DNA of 52,806 bases, taken from positions 1-52,806 of the forward strand of contig CAMBVX010000005.1 of the NCBI GenBank assembly GCA_945871085.1. Direction: 5' to 3'. The translations under genes and the position numbers were made by a program. This document shows positions 1 through 7,982 of the stretch, piece after piece; position 1 is the first letter of the stretch, and the number at the start of each line of letters is the position of its first letter. The notes beneath the pieces were generated by a model. The model did no database searches, was not told the DNA's origin, and saw only the letters and a program-made list of their open reading frames with translations. This DNA comes from Opitutus sp. GAS368 (GTDB taxonomy: Bacteria; Verrucomicrobiota; Verrucomicrobiia; Opitutales; Opitutaceae).

Positions 1-224
1 CGAGTGGATTTGTGCGGCAGCACATCTTCGGCCCACTCGGCGTTTATGCCGAAGCGACGTTGGGTGTGTCGTCGTCAACGTCGTCTAGCTTTGCGGGCGG
101 CTTGGGCGCGGGCGCGACGTGGGATGTGTCGAAGACGTTGCAGTTCGACTACGGCGTGAGCCGCGGGCTCGGCAACCGGGCGACGGATTGGCTGAACGCG
201 CTGCGGGTGCGGTGGTCGTTTTGA
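1..224 (+). CDS. C-terminal end of an outer-membrane beta-barrel-like protein (5' partial)
   Basis: The reading frame is open from the left edge of the window, so the real start lies outside it. The visible 74 residues are rich in Gly, Ser and Thr, alternate hydrophobic and polar residues, and end in RVRWSF with a terminal phenylalanine. A C-terminal aromatic residue on an amphipathic last strand is the usual recognition signal for BAM-assembled outer-membrane barrels. The local strand pattern (GVYAEATLGV, LQFDYGVSRGL, ALRVRWSF) fits this. It could be the end of a transporter or porin-like protein; the family cannot be named from the tail alone. Confidence 0.6.
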   Translation, partial: SGFVRQHIFGPLGVYAEATLGVSSSTSSSFAGGLGAGATWDVSKTLQFDYGVSRGLGNRATDWLNALRVRWSF

Positions 225-304
225 TTCCGCCTGCGCCAGGGCGACGGCGAGACGTATCCGCTTTGCCAAGGCGAAGGCGAGACGGGCGGCGGACGAGGTG
301 AGTC

Positions 305-604
305 TTAGGTGAAGGACGGTCCGAGCCCGGTGATGCGTTTGCCGGAGATTTTGCCGGGTCCGGCGTTTTCGCTGAGCCGTTTGATTTCCTCGAATTGTTT
401 TTGCGTGATCAGGCGGCGCGGGACGCGTTTCTCGGCTTCGTAGACGAGGCGTTCGCGGTCCTCATCGCTGGGGGTGTGGGGTAACCATGACGTGTGATGA
501 CCTTGGTGGCGGGTCCACTCGATGTTGCCGCCATGGACATCGGCATTGATCTGATATTTTCCCTCGACGGGATCGCGGTGCCACCAACCAAACGTGATAC
601 TCAT
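305..604 (-). CDS. small hypothetical protein, 99 aa
   Basis: Not recognised. The ATG at 604 gives a protein starting MSITFGWWHRDP, preferred over a longer version whose extra N-terminal residues look random. It is soluble and polar, with many His and Trp residues in the first half (WTRHQGHHTSWLPH) and a basic, Lys/Arg-rich second half. No signal peptide or membrane segment is visible. It reads in the same direction as the metallophosphoesterase at 665-1483, about 60 bases downstream of it, so the two may share a transcript. Amino-acid use is natural and the opposite-strand frame is poor. No function is proposed. Confidence 0.55.
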   Translation of the reverse strand: MSITFGWWHRDPVEGKYQINADVHGGNIEWTRHQGHHTSWLPHTPSDEDRERLVYEAEKRVPRRLITQKQFEEIKRLSENAGPGKISGKRITGLGPSFT

Positions 605-664
605 AGGGGCAGTCAGAGGGATGGCGGCGGCGTGCGGCAAGGAGGGACTCCGCGCACAGCCAAA

Positions 665-1483
665 TTAAAGTGCGAATTCGGCGACGCTCGCACCGGGGGA
701 AAATTCGCCGCCGCGGGCGGCGATTCGTCGCACGATGACGCGATCAGGGGTGACGTCGACGCAATGGCCTCCGACAGGCGGACAAAATGATCCGGTGTTG
801 ATCACGATGACGTCGGACCGAGTGCGCCAGACGCCGGGGCGGTGGGTGTGCCCGAGTATAACGAACTTGGCCTGCGGGCGGTGGCGGCGGGTGAGCGCGG
901 CCGCCAGGGCCGGCGCGTGGTGCCACGCATGGAGAATGCGGAAAATGCGGAGCGGGGGCCACACGGTGTCGGCGGCGAAGTGGAGGGCGTATTTCAGACC
1001 GTGGGGTTCAGACTGGTGGCGCTGCGGGATTTGGGCGCACACGCGGCGCCAAAGCGCCATGCGGTCTTCGAGTCGGTCCCGCGCGAAGGGCGGGAGGTGG
1101 GCGAGACCGGCGGTGAGGAGTTTTGAAATCGTGGCGGCGTCGCGGCCCCACGGGACGATGTTGTCGAAGATGACGTCCCCATGGGTCACGAAAACCCGAG
1201 CGGCGGCGAGTTCGAGGGTGTGGTCGGGTGAAATCTCGGGATCGTGATTGCCGGTCAGGAGTGTGGTCGGGAGACCGGAGCGGGTGATCCAAGCGCGGAG
1301 CTCGGCGAGGAGCTGGACGGTGTATTCGGGACGGGGGCTGGGGCGGGTGTCGAGGGTGTCACCGTTGAACACGACGTGCGTGACGCCGTCGAGGAGTGGG
1401 CGGAGTTGCGCCAGGCGGCGGACGCGGCTCGAGCGGTCGCCATAGTGGACGTCGGAAAAAATGCGGATGAGTGGGCCGGGCAC
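665..1483 (-). CDS. calcineurin-like metallophosphoesterase
   Basis: All signature motifs of the dinuclear-metal calcineurin-like phosphoesterase fold occur in order: SDVHYGD (D-x-H), FNGDTLD (G-D-x-x-D), LTGNHDPE (G-N-H-D), VTHGD and LGHTHRPG (G-H-T-H). The order and roughly 270-residue size are reminiscent of UDP-2,3-diacylglucosamine hydrolase (LpxH)-like or YfcE-like enzymes, but the substrate cannot be read from the sequence. No signal peptide, so probably cytoplasmic. The start is uncertain: a GTG at 1483 sits just before the conserved first strand (PLIRIFSDVH), while an in-frame TTG at 1534 would add 17 residues. The hydrophilic middle section carries several His and Arg residues (ILHAWHHAP). 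Confidence 0.85.
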   Translation of the reverse strand: MPGPLIRIFSDVHYGDRSSRVRRLAQLRPLLDGVTHVVFNGDTLDTRPSPRPEYTVQLLAELRAWITRSGLPTTLLTGNHDPEISPDHTLELAAARVFVTHGDVIFDNIVPWGRDAATISKLLTAGLAHLPPFARDRLEDRMALWRRVCAQIPQRHQSEPHGLKYALHFAADTVWPPLRIFRILHAWHHAPALAAALTRRHRPQAKFVILGHTHRPGVWRTRSDVIVINTGSFCPPVGGHCVDVTPDRVIVRRIAARGGEFSPGASVAEFAL

Positions 1484-1870
1484 GAGATTGGTTCCGCAGT
1501 CTGTTGAGGGAGGGGCGGTGGGCAACAAGCGCAAAGCGGGAAGGGTGCGGAAGCGCTCGCTCCTTTTCGTGCCGATGGGGTGCGGGCTCCAAGCCGGTAA
1601 AGACAGGTCAGGGCTAAACTCTGCCCCACAACGGTCCGCGGCACATCGGTCGAGCCGTCAACTCACTCTGAGATACACCCCGCGTGACGGCGTGAAGCGG
1701 GATGGCATGGTCCCGCTTGCGGATATTTAGCGAGCTGGGGCTGGCAGGAATCGCGATCGGTTTTTTGCGAGTTTGCCGCGAAGCAAAACGTGTTTCCTCG
1801 CTGGTTGCAGTGGGGAAACCCGGCGACAGCCATGCTTCGGTTCCCCTGCAATTCGTGGAGGCCAGGGAGT

Positions 1871-1920
1871 GCGGTCAGGTTGGTGTAGGGGGAGTGCGGT
1901 CAGGTTGGTGTAGGGGGAGT
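1871..1920. repeat. perfect 25-bp tandem duplication
   Basis: Bases 1871-1895 and 1896-1920 are identical. The unit begins GCGGTCAGGTTGG and ends AGGGGGAGT. It lies in the intergenic region, next to two hairpins. Confidence 0.9.
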
Positions 1921-1935
1921 GCGTCCCGGCCTGCC

Positions 1936-1982
1936 GGTCTGGCGGGCGTGCCGCCGGACCCCACAGGTACGAAGGCCTGTGG
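1936..1982. repeat. two consecutive hairpins, REP-like
   Basis: The first hairpin has 10-base arms (GGTCTGGCGG at 1936-1945 and CCGCCGGACC at 1951-1960, one G-T pair) around a 5-base loop. The second has arms CCACAGG (1961-1967) and CCTGTGG (1976-1982). There is no T-run, so a rho-independent terminator is less likely than an extragenic palindromic element. Confidence 0.5.
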
Positions 1983-2080
1983 CTAACCCGGGCCAAATCG
2001 GCCGCCCATCAGGAAACAGCGGGGAAGCAATTTTAGGAGGAGCGACGAGGCCTCCCCCTGAAACTCCGTAGTCGGAGGTG

Positions 2081-3844
2081 TTATTCCCGTTGGAGGACCC
2101 AACGGAATGCGACCATTTCGCGGTCGTTGCGGACGAGCAGGAGGTCGCCGACGAGGACGGGATGGTTCCACGTCTTTCCCTCGAGGGCTTTAAGGCGGGC
2201 GAGTTCGGTGAACTCGGTCGTGATCGCAGAGATGAGGGCGAGGTCGCCTTGCTCCGAGAGCACCAGCAAGACGTCTTGATCGGCCAAGAGGAACAGTTGA
2301 CCGGAGCCGTAGCGGCCACCTTTCCATTTGCGTTCGCCGTCTGCGAGGTCGATGCAGGCGAGCGAGCCGCTGTTGAAACCGAAGGCGTGGCCGCGGTGCA
2401 CAACATAGTCGTTGAAGTAGGGTTTCAGGCGGGTCGACGTCCAACGCTCGTGCACCGTCCAGGTTCCTTTTTCGTGCGTAACTTGAATGCGCCGCACGCC
2501 CGCAGAGTCGCTGGTGCTGATGAGGAGGTCGCCGTCGGCGAGTAGCGCCGGTTGCACGATGGGAAATCCTTTCCAGGGGTATTGCCAGAGGACTTTGCCG
2601 TCGGTCGGGTTGACGCTGATGGCCCCGGCTCCGCTCATAAACACCACTTGCCGGACGCCGGCGATCTCCAGCGCGTGGGGCGAACTGTAGCCGCCGCCCG
2701 CAGTCGGTCCGGTCCAACGGGGAGCGCCGGTGGCGAGGTCGTAGGCGGTGAGGATGCCGCTGGTGGCGACGATCAGGAGGTCGCCTTCGACGAGGGGTGA
2801 ACTCGAGAAACCCCAGTCGGGGAGTTTCGCTTTGGTGTCGAGGGCGGCGTTGCGCGACCAGATGACGGCACCGGTTTTGGCATCGAGAGCGTTGAGGACG
2901 CCGGTGGCGCCGAAGGTGTAGGTGCGGCCTTGATGAAGCGTGGGCGTGCCGCGTGGACCGGCACCGGCATTTGACTCCCAGAAGCGGACGGGGTCTTGGT
3001 GTTTCCACACGGGCTCGCCGTTGGCGAGACGGTAGCAGGCGACTACTTCGTCATCGCCGCGTTGCTCTTGCGTGTAGATGAGGCCGTCGTTGACGGCGAA
3101 GGATGACCAGCCGGGGCCGACGGGCTGACGCCAGAGTTCGACGGGCGGCGAAGCGGTCCAGTTGGTTTCGATTTTCACGCCGCGAATGATGCTGTCGCGG
3201 CCGGGGCCGCGAAAGCCGGGCCAGACTGCGGCCGTTTTTAAGGACGACCGAGCCGGCGTTGTGGGCGCAGGGCGGATCGCGGGTGTTTTGGCGGTGGCTT
3301 GGGCGACGAGCCGATCCTCGGGTGTCGGGGCCCAACGCCAGGCCCAATCGTGATTGAGGTCGCTGCTGAAGCCACCCGTGCGGACCAGGGTCCAGATGAT
3401 GCAGGAAACTAAAATGGCGCCGACCATCGCGGCGCGGCGAGGTCCGTCGGCCAGTTTGCGCGTGGCTGCGGCGGAGGCCACGAGCGCGAGGCTCAAGCCG
3501 GGAAAAACATAAACGAAAAGCATCAAGCCCATCATGCCGCCCGATATCGACGGATGGACGAGGCGCCAGGTGGCGAGGATCGCGCCGGCGATGACGACGA
3601 CGAGGCCGAGGCGATCACGCCAATTTGCGCGGCTGAAGCACAGCCACCACACGATGACAGCCACACCGCCGGCGAGGCCCGCGAGCACGCCAACGGGCAT
3701 GGCGTCGGGCACGACGACGGGGACGACAAACCGGACCAGCCATTGGAGGGCAACGATCAGCACGCCCGGCCAGAGGCGCAGGGGGGGCGGGAGCGAGGGC
3801 AGCGTGGCTGACGGTGAACTGGAGCCGAGGTTGTCAGAGGTCAT
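2081..3844 (-). CDS. membrane-anchored PQQ-like beta-propeller protein
   Basis: 587 residues in two parts. Residues about 24-155 contain five hydrophobic segments (around 26-45, 51-70, 79-94, 103-125 and 138-153) that look like membrane helices. From about residue 210 a soluble domain begins with WPGFRGPGRD, followed by repeated blades of the PQQ-binding-like propeller type: GLIYTQEQ, YRLANGEPVWKH, NALDAKTGAVIW, TAYDLATGAPRW, SVNPTDGKVLWQYPW. Such WD-like repeats occur in BamB and in PQQ-dependent dehydrogenases, but no dehydrogenase catalytic signature was noticed. The FRGPxRD opening is common in planctomycete and verrucomicrobial propeller proteins (remembered). It probably sits in the inner membrane with the propeller in the periplasm; ligand and role are unknown. 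Confidence 0.8.
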   Translation of the reverse strand: MTSDNLGSSSPSATLPSLPPPLRLWPGVLIVALQWLVRFVVPVVVPDAMPVGVLAGLAGGVAVIVWWLCFSRANWRDRLGLVVVIAGAILATWRLVHPSISGGMMGLMLFVYVFPGLSLALVASAAATRKLADGPRRAAMVGAILVSCIIWTLVRTGGFSSDLNHDWAWRWAPTPEDRLVAQATAKTPAIRPAPTTPARSSLKTAAVWPGFRGPGRDSIIRGVKIETNWTASPPVELWRQPVGPGWSSFAVNDGLIYTQEQRGDDEVVACYRLANGEPVWKHQDPVRFWESNAGAGPRGTPTLHQGRTYTFGATGVLNALDAKTGAVIWSRNAALDTKAKLPDWGFSSSPLVEGDLLIVATSGILTAYDLATGAPRWTGPTAGGGYSSPHALEIAGVRQVVFMSGAGAISVNPTDGKVLWQYPWKGFPIVQPALLADGDLLISTSDSAGVRRIQVTHEKGTWTVHERWTSTRLKPYFNDYVVHRGHAFGFNSGSLACIDLADGERKWKGGRYGSGQLFLLADQDVLLVLSEQGDLALISAITTEFTELARLKALEGKTWNHPVLVGDLLLVRNDREMVAFRWVLQRE

Positions 3845-4178
3845 AGCGATTGGGAGACGAGGCTCGAATACACTAAAGAACGTCTGAAGTTGCGCGGATT
3901 GCCAACTTGATCAGTTCGGCGGTTTTTCCGGCGAACCCGCCGGGATGGGATCGGCGCGTGGGCGGGCGGGTCGACGTTTTTTTGGCGGATCGCCGTTTCT
4001 GGCCCGCAAACATGGGCACATGGTCTGGAAAGCCCATGGCACGTAGCGCGGGCTTTCCTGCCCGCGAGTTTGCCGCGGTTTCTTTATCCTGAGATGTGCC
4101 CCGGATTTCCCGTAGCAAAAAACGGCATCGCCTCGCGCTGGCGTCTGTGCCTCATGTTTCCGTTTTTCCCGAATACCC
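3845..4178. other. intergenic region, one palindromic element
   Basis: A gap between two divergent genes: the propeller gene reads left and the secreted hypothetical reads right. No coding sequence is supported. It holds a hairpin at 4047-4066. Promoters for both genes should lie here, but no clear -35/-10 pair was identified. Confidence 0.5.
4047..4066. repeat. short palindrome, REP-like
   Basis: CGCGGGC (4047-4053) and GCCCGCG (4060-4066) are perfect inverted arms around the 6-base loop TTTCCT, set in a GGCACGTAG...AGTTTGCCGCGG context. There is no T-tail. Its position just upstream of a gene start suggests a dispersed palindrome. Confidence 0.45.
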
Positions 4179-4733
4179 ATGAAGAAATTGATCTCCCTCC
4201 TTGCCCTCGTGACCTTTGCCATGGGGTCGCAGGCCGCCGATACCAACCCCGTCGAGACGACGTTCCAGCGCTATTGGGGCGTCTACGCGAAAAAAGATTT
4301 TACGAAAGCCGCGGCGGAGATTCTGCCCAGCGACCTTGAGGCGACCAAGGCGGCGGTGCTGCCCGTGTTCCTCGCGAACCAAAACAGCAAGGCCAAGGAC
4401 GCGCCGGAAGTGCTCGCGGCGTTTTTCGGCAAAACGGTCGGCAAGGCGCGCGACACGATGTCTGCGGTGGACGTGTTCGCAGGTCTTAATCGCGTGGTCG
4501 CGGCGGGCAGTCCGGATTTATTTGAGGCGCTGAAAGAGGCCGCCGTGAGTATTATTTTCGTGCGCGCGGTGACGGCGGATGAGGCGGAGATTCACTTTCA
4601 AGTGATGGTGCGCGGGCAGGGCGATACCGATGCGGAATCGCTGGTAAAGAAAGAGGGGCGCTGGTGGGTGAAGATCAAAGACGACCCGAAGCAGACAGCG
4701 GAGAGCTTTAAGGCATTGTTTGCGGGGAAGTGA
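4179..4733 (+). CDS. secreted hypothetical protein, 184 aa
   Basis: A clear signal peptide (MKKLISLLALVTFAMGSQAAD) has a Lys-Lys n-region, a hydrophobic core and a likely signal peptidase I site after SQA. The mature part (about 165 residues) has a helical first half (VETTFQRYWGVYAKKDFTKAAAEILPSDL) and a strand-rich second half (EAEIHFQVMVRGQGD, SLVKKEGRWWVKIKD). This arrangement resembles SnoaL/NTF2-like or DUF4878-like periplasmic proteins, in which a long helix packs on a curved sheet; that resemblance is a guess from the pattern. It stands alone and is followed by a strong bidirectional terminator shared with the convergent korB gene. Confidence 0.75.
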   Translation: MKKLISLLALVTFAMGSQAADTNPVETTFQRYWGVYAKKDFTKAAAEILPSDLEATKAAVLPVFLANQNSKAKDAPEVLAAFFGKTVGKARDTMSAVDVFAGLNRVVAAGSPDLFEALKEAAVSIIFVRAVTADEAEIHFQVMVRGQGDTDAESLVKKEGRWWVKIKDDPKQTAESFKALFAGK

Positions 4734-4798
4734 GTCGCGCGCGTCCGCTCGCTGACGAGCAGCCACGCGCTGGCGCTCGCAGCGACGACGGTAAAATG

Positions 4799-4829
4799 AA
4801 AAAGGGCCGGTCGATGACCGGCCCTTTTT
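4799..4829. terminator. bidirectional rho-independent terminator
   Basis: The arms AAAAAGGGCCGGTC (4799-4812) and GACCGGCCCTTTTT (4816-4829) are perfect complements around the 3-base loop GAT. A run of five T follows the GC stem on either strand, so it can end both the + strand secreted-protein gene and the - strand korB transcript. Confidence 0.9.
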
Positions 4830-4834
4830 ATGTC

Positions 4835-4857
4835 GGCGGTTGGGCAACCGCCGCTCC
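4835..4857. repeat. palindromic dispersed repeat, copy 1
   Basis: GGCGGTTGGGCAACCGCCGCTCC forms a GGCGGTT/AACCGCC hairpin. A near-identical copy lies at 10777-10799, with compensating changes at the inner pair. It sits beside the terminator after korB. Confidence 0.75.
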
Positions 4858-4886
4858 GTTCGGAGGGCGGTGGCCCGACATTGGTC

Positions 4887-5831
4887 TTAACGCATTTTTG
4901 CGAAGGTGGCTTGGAGGAGCTGGAGGTCGGTGGCGTTTTTCGTGCGCTCGCGGGCCTTCGTGACGAGCTCGGCTTCGAGGACGTTTTTGGTTTTGCGCAC
5001 GTTGTTCTCGTAGAAGACGCCGAAGGAGCCGGGCCACGCTTGGCCGGCGAGTTTGAACGCGGCGACTTCGTCGGTGACGTCGTGGCGATCAGCGTCTTCG
5101 GGCGTGCCGTCGTTTTTCTTTTCCGCAATGAGCGACCACGTGCCGCCTTTGCGCGGAATGGAGGAGTCGAAGGCACCGGCGTAAAACTCGACACACTCCG
5201 AGAGGATTTCGACGACGGAAAAACCTGGGTGCTTCGCGGCGCGGAGCATCATCTCGGTCATGTGATTGACCTGGGTGGCGTGGCTGCGGGCGACGAAGGT
5301 GGCGCCGGTGTTGAGGAGGGTGCGCATCGGATTGATCGGTTGGTCGATCGCGCCGGTGGGATCGGTCTTGGTTTTGAAACCGATCGGAGAGGTCGGTGAC
5401 GTCTGCTTCTTGGTCAGGCCATAGACGGAGTTGTCCATGATGACGTAGGTGAGGTTGACGTTTTTGCGGGCGGTGTGGACGAGGTGGTTGCCGCCGATGG
5501 AGAAACCGTCGCCGTCGCCGCCGAAGACGAAGACGTGGAGGTCTTCGTTGCCGAGGCTGATGCCGGCAGCGAAGGGCAGCGCACGGCCGTGAATGTAGTG
5601 GCCGCCGTGGGTGTTGACGAAATAGGGGAAGCGCGAGGAGCAGCCAATGCCGGCGAAGGTGACGATCTTCTCGTGCGGGTATTGGAGTTTTTCGAGGACG
5701 CGGTAGAACGACGCGAGGACGGCGAAATCGCCGCAGCCGGGGCACCACGTGGGGTGGTCGGCGGTGAGGATTTTTTTCGTGAGGGGCGCGCCGGCGGGGG
5801 CGGGAGGGGTGGCGAGAACGGTGGAGGACAT
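4887..5831 (-). CDS. korB: 2-oxoacid:ferredoxin oxidoreductase, beta subunit
   Basis: 314 residues with the thiamine-diphosphate-binding beta-subunit signature. WCPGCGD places Cys30 and Cys33, GIGCSSR gives Cys64, and ILSECVEF gives Cys213: together the four cysteines expected to hold the proximal [4Fe-4S] cluster. The TPP/Mg motif is GGDGDGFSIGGNH (about residues 104-116). With KorA it oxidises a 2-oxoacid, most likely 2-oxoglutarate, to the acyl-CoA and CO2 while reducing ferredoxin. The partner gene korA lies 55 bases upstream on the same strand. The spacer carries a 7-bp tandem repeat and no obvious Shine-Dalgarno sequence. A pyruvate or branched-chain oxoacid preference cannot be excluded. 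Confidence 0.92.
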   Translation of the reverse strand: MSSTVLATPPAPAGAPLTKKILTADHPTWCPGCGDFAVLASFYRVLEKLQYPHEKIVTFAGIGCSSRFPYFVNTHGGHYIHGRALPFAAGISLGNEDLHVFVFGGDGDGFSIGGNHLVHTARKNVNLTYVIMDNSVYGLTKKQTSPTSPIGFKTKTDPTGAIDQPINPMRTLLNTGATFVARSHATQVNHMTEMMLRAAKHPGFSVVEILSECVEFYAGAFDSSIPRKGGTWSLIAEKKNDGTPEDADRHDVTDEVAAFKLAGQAWPGSFGVFYENNVRKTKNVLEAELVTKARERTKNATDLQLLQATFAKMR

Positions 5832-5839
5832 GGAGGTGA

Positions 5840-5873
5840 AATGACCAATGACTAATGTCTAATGACTAATGCC
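5840..5873. repeat. heptanucleotide tandem repeat in the korA-korB spacer
   Basis: Consecutive 7-bp units AATGACC, AATGACT, AATGTCT and AATGACT (5840-5867) are followed by a partial unit AATGCC. They occupy most of the spacer immediately upstream of the korB start codon, where the ribosome-binding region would be. Confidence 0.85.
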
Positions 5874-5886
5874 GGAGAGGAGGGGT

Positions 5887-7764
5887 TCAGTTTTTCGCGA
5901 GGGCGCTTTGGCGGGAGACACCAAGGGAGGCGTCGAGGTCGGCGCTTTCGATGTGTTTGGCGACGCCGGCGACGATTTCGCTGACTTTGAAGGTGAGGCC
6001 GTCGGTCTTGGCGACGCTGACGATGGCGGGGTTGGCGTAACGGGCGCGCAGCATCATCGCGAGTTGACCGTAGCCGTAGAGACCTTCGTCGTTGATCTCG
6101 GCGACCACGATTTTGTGGTAGCGTTTGAAAATCTCCTCGAGCCCATTGGGCAGCGGGTGGATGTGGCGGAGGTGGAGGTGGCCGGCTTTGACGCCGGCGG
6201 TGTTGATGCGCTTGAGCGCTTCGAGGCCGGGGCCCCAGGTGGAGCCCCACGTCACGAGGAGAACTTCGCCGGCGGAGTCGCCGTTGAGTTCGGGGGACGG
6301 GAGCGAGGCGCCGAGTTTCTTGATTTTTTCGCGGCGCTTGGCGGTCATCTGCGTGTGCAGCTTGGAGCTGCCGGTCGGGTGGCCGAGTTCGTCGTGTTCG
6401 AGGCCGGTGACCGTCGGATATTTGCCGGAGGCGATCTTCGAACCCGCCGGCGCGTGGCGGGTGATGGCGTCGAGCGGGTAGGGTTTGAAATCGGCGCCGC
6501 GGTCGGAGAGGTCAGCCTTGGGGTCGACCATGAGTTTTGGGAAATCGGGCTCGTCGAAGGCTTCGATGCGACTGGCGAGGGCCATGTCGCTCAAAATAAT
6601 GACGGGCGTCGAATACGTGCGGGCGATGCGGCAGGCCTCAATCGCGATGTAGAAGCAGTCCTCGACGTTTTTCGGCGAGAGGACGACGCGGGGGGTGTCA
6701 CCGTGGCTGCCGTAGATGGCCTGCATGAGGTCGGATTGCTCGACGTTGGTGGGCATGCCGGTGGAGGGACCGCCGCGTTGGACGTTGACGACGATCAGGG
6801 GCATCTCGGCCATGGTGGCCCAGCCGAGGGCTTCCATTTTCAAGGAGAGTCCGGGGCCGGCGCTGCCGGTGATGGCGAGGTGGCCCGTGTAGGAGAAACC
6901 GATGGCGGTGGAGATCGCGGCGATCTCGTCTTCACATTGCACGAAGAGGCCGCCGTATTTCGGCAACTCGGTGCGGAGGGTTTCCATGATGGAGGACCAT
7001 GGAGTGATCGGGTAACCGGCACCGTGGCGGACGCCGGCGGCGAGGAGGCCGTAGGCGAGGGCTTGGTTGCCATCCATGGTGACCTGCGGACGGCCACTGG
7101 CACGGGTGGCCAGATCGATGGCTTCGAAGCGATAGAACAGGTCGCGGAGATTATTTTGGGGCCACGCGTAGCCGCCGTCGAAGGCGAGCATGGCGTTGCG
7201 GACGATGTCTTCGTTTTTGCCGCCGAAACGTTCTTTGATGAGCGCAGCGAGTTTCTGGACGTCGAGGTCGAAGACGCGCGCGATGAGGCCGAGGATGTAG
7301 ATGTTCTTGCCCTTGTCCTTGCCGGCGCCACCGACGGCTTCGACGGTGCCACTGGTGATCGGGACGGCGACTTGGGTAAAGCGGTTGTCGCCTTCGACGG
7401 GTGTGACGTGGTCGGAATCGTAGAGGAGGACGCCACCGGGGCGGAGCGAACCGATGTGGGCGTCGTAGCTGTGTTGGTAAAAGGCCACGAGCATATCGGC
7501 GCGGTCACCGGAGGACAAAATGTCGCCGGTGCCCATGCGGACCTGGAAGATGGACGGTCCCCCGGAGATGGTGGACGGGATCGTCATGTAAGTCATGACG
7601 TCTTGATCGCTGCGGCCGGCGAGGCGGGCGAGGAAGCCGCCGACGGACTGGATACCGTCTTGCGAGTTACCGGCGAGTCGGATGACGACGTCGTGAATGG
7701 CGCGGGGAGCGCTGGAGGACGGCACTGCGCCGCTCGTGGATTCGGGAGTGTTTGGGCTGACCAT
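5887..7764 (-). CDS. korA: 2-oxoacid:ferredoxin oxidoreductase, gamma-alpha fusion subunit
   Basis: 625 residues. The N-terminal gamma domain (about 25-215) contains DVVIRLAGNSQDGIQSVGG, typical of CoA-binding gamma subunits. It is followed by the alpha subunit with the TPP pyrimidine-binding region GAGYPITPWSSIMETL, an acidic CEDEIAAI motif, GSAGPGLSLKMEALGWA and QRGGPSTGMPT, then a C-terminal transketolase-like domain (LLVTWGSTWGPGLEALKR). This gamma-alpha fusion plus separate beta is the two-subunit KorAB layout known for 2-oxoglutarate:ferredoxin oxidoreductases. No ferredoxin-type 2x[4Fe-4S] domain is present and no delta-subunit gene lies nearby. It is the first gene of a korA-korB pair. 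The physiological direction (oxidative TCA step or reductive carboxylation) cannot be told from this window. Confidence 0.92.
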   Translation of the reverse strand: MVSPNTPESTSGAVPSSSAPRAIHDVVIRLAGNSQDGIQSVGGFLARLAGRSDQDVMTYMTIPSTISGGPSIFQVRMGTGDILSSGDRADMLVAFYQHSYDAHIGSLRPGGVLLYDSDHVTPVEGDNRFTQVAVPITSGTVEAVGGAGKDKGKNIYILGLIARVFDLDVQKLAALIKERFGGKNEDIVRNAMLAFDGGYAWPQNNLRDLFYRFEAIDLATRASGRPQVTMDGNQALAYGLLAAGVRHGAGYPITPWSSIMETLRTELPKYGGLFVQCEDEIAAISTAIGFSYTGHLAITGSAGPGLSLKMEALGWATMAEMPLIVVNVQRGGPSTGMPTNVEQSDLMQAIYGSHGDTPRVVLSPKNVEDCFYIAIEACRIARTYSTPVIILSDMALASRIEAFDEPDFPKLMVDPKADLSDRGADFKPYPLDAITRHAPAGSKIASGKYPTVTGLEHDELGHPTGSSKLHTQMTAKRREKIKKLGASLPSPELNGDSAGEVLLVTWGSTWGPGLEALKRINTAGVKAGHLHLRHIHPLPNGLEEIFKRYHKIVVAEINDEGLYGYGQLAMMLRARYANPAIVSVAKTDGLTFKVSEIVAGVAKHIESADLDASLGVSRQSALAKN

Positions 7765-7982
7765 AAGGGGTTGGGTTGGGTGAAACGAAAAACAGAAAGA
7801 GCATTCGGACCGTGCGCGGGGTCGGGACGGGAGTCAACGGGGGTGCGTCATCGGAGGAGTGCGAATTAGAACAATGAGCGAAGCGCGAACGGGGCAGAAG
7901 CAAGGGTTATGCGGGGAATCGCGGTGAGGGAGTAAACGAGTTGGTGGGCCGGGAGGCGCGCCGATGATGCCGCCCGGGCGCG

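Larger units (their letters stand above)
1535..2080. other. intergenic region with repeats and hairpins, no gene recognised
   Basis: No convincing coding sequence was found between the phosphoesterase and the propeller gene. The right half carries a 25-bp tandem duplication (1871-1920) and two adjacent hairpins (1936-1960 and 1961-1982), described separately. The left half shows nothing recognisable. Confidence 0.5.

Noticed and set aside
5869-7869. Long open frame on the plus strand opposite korA
   Set aside because: It is the antisense shadow of korA; GC-rich codon bias keeps it open, while the minus-strand protein has all OFOR motifs.
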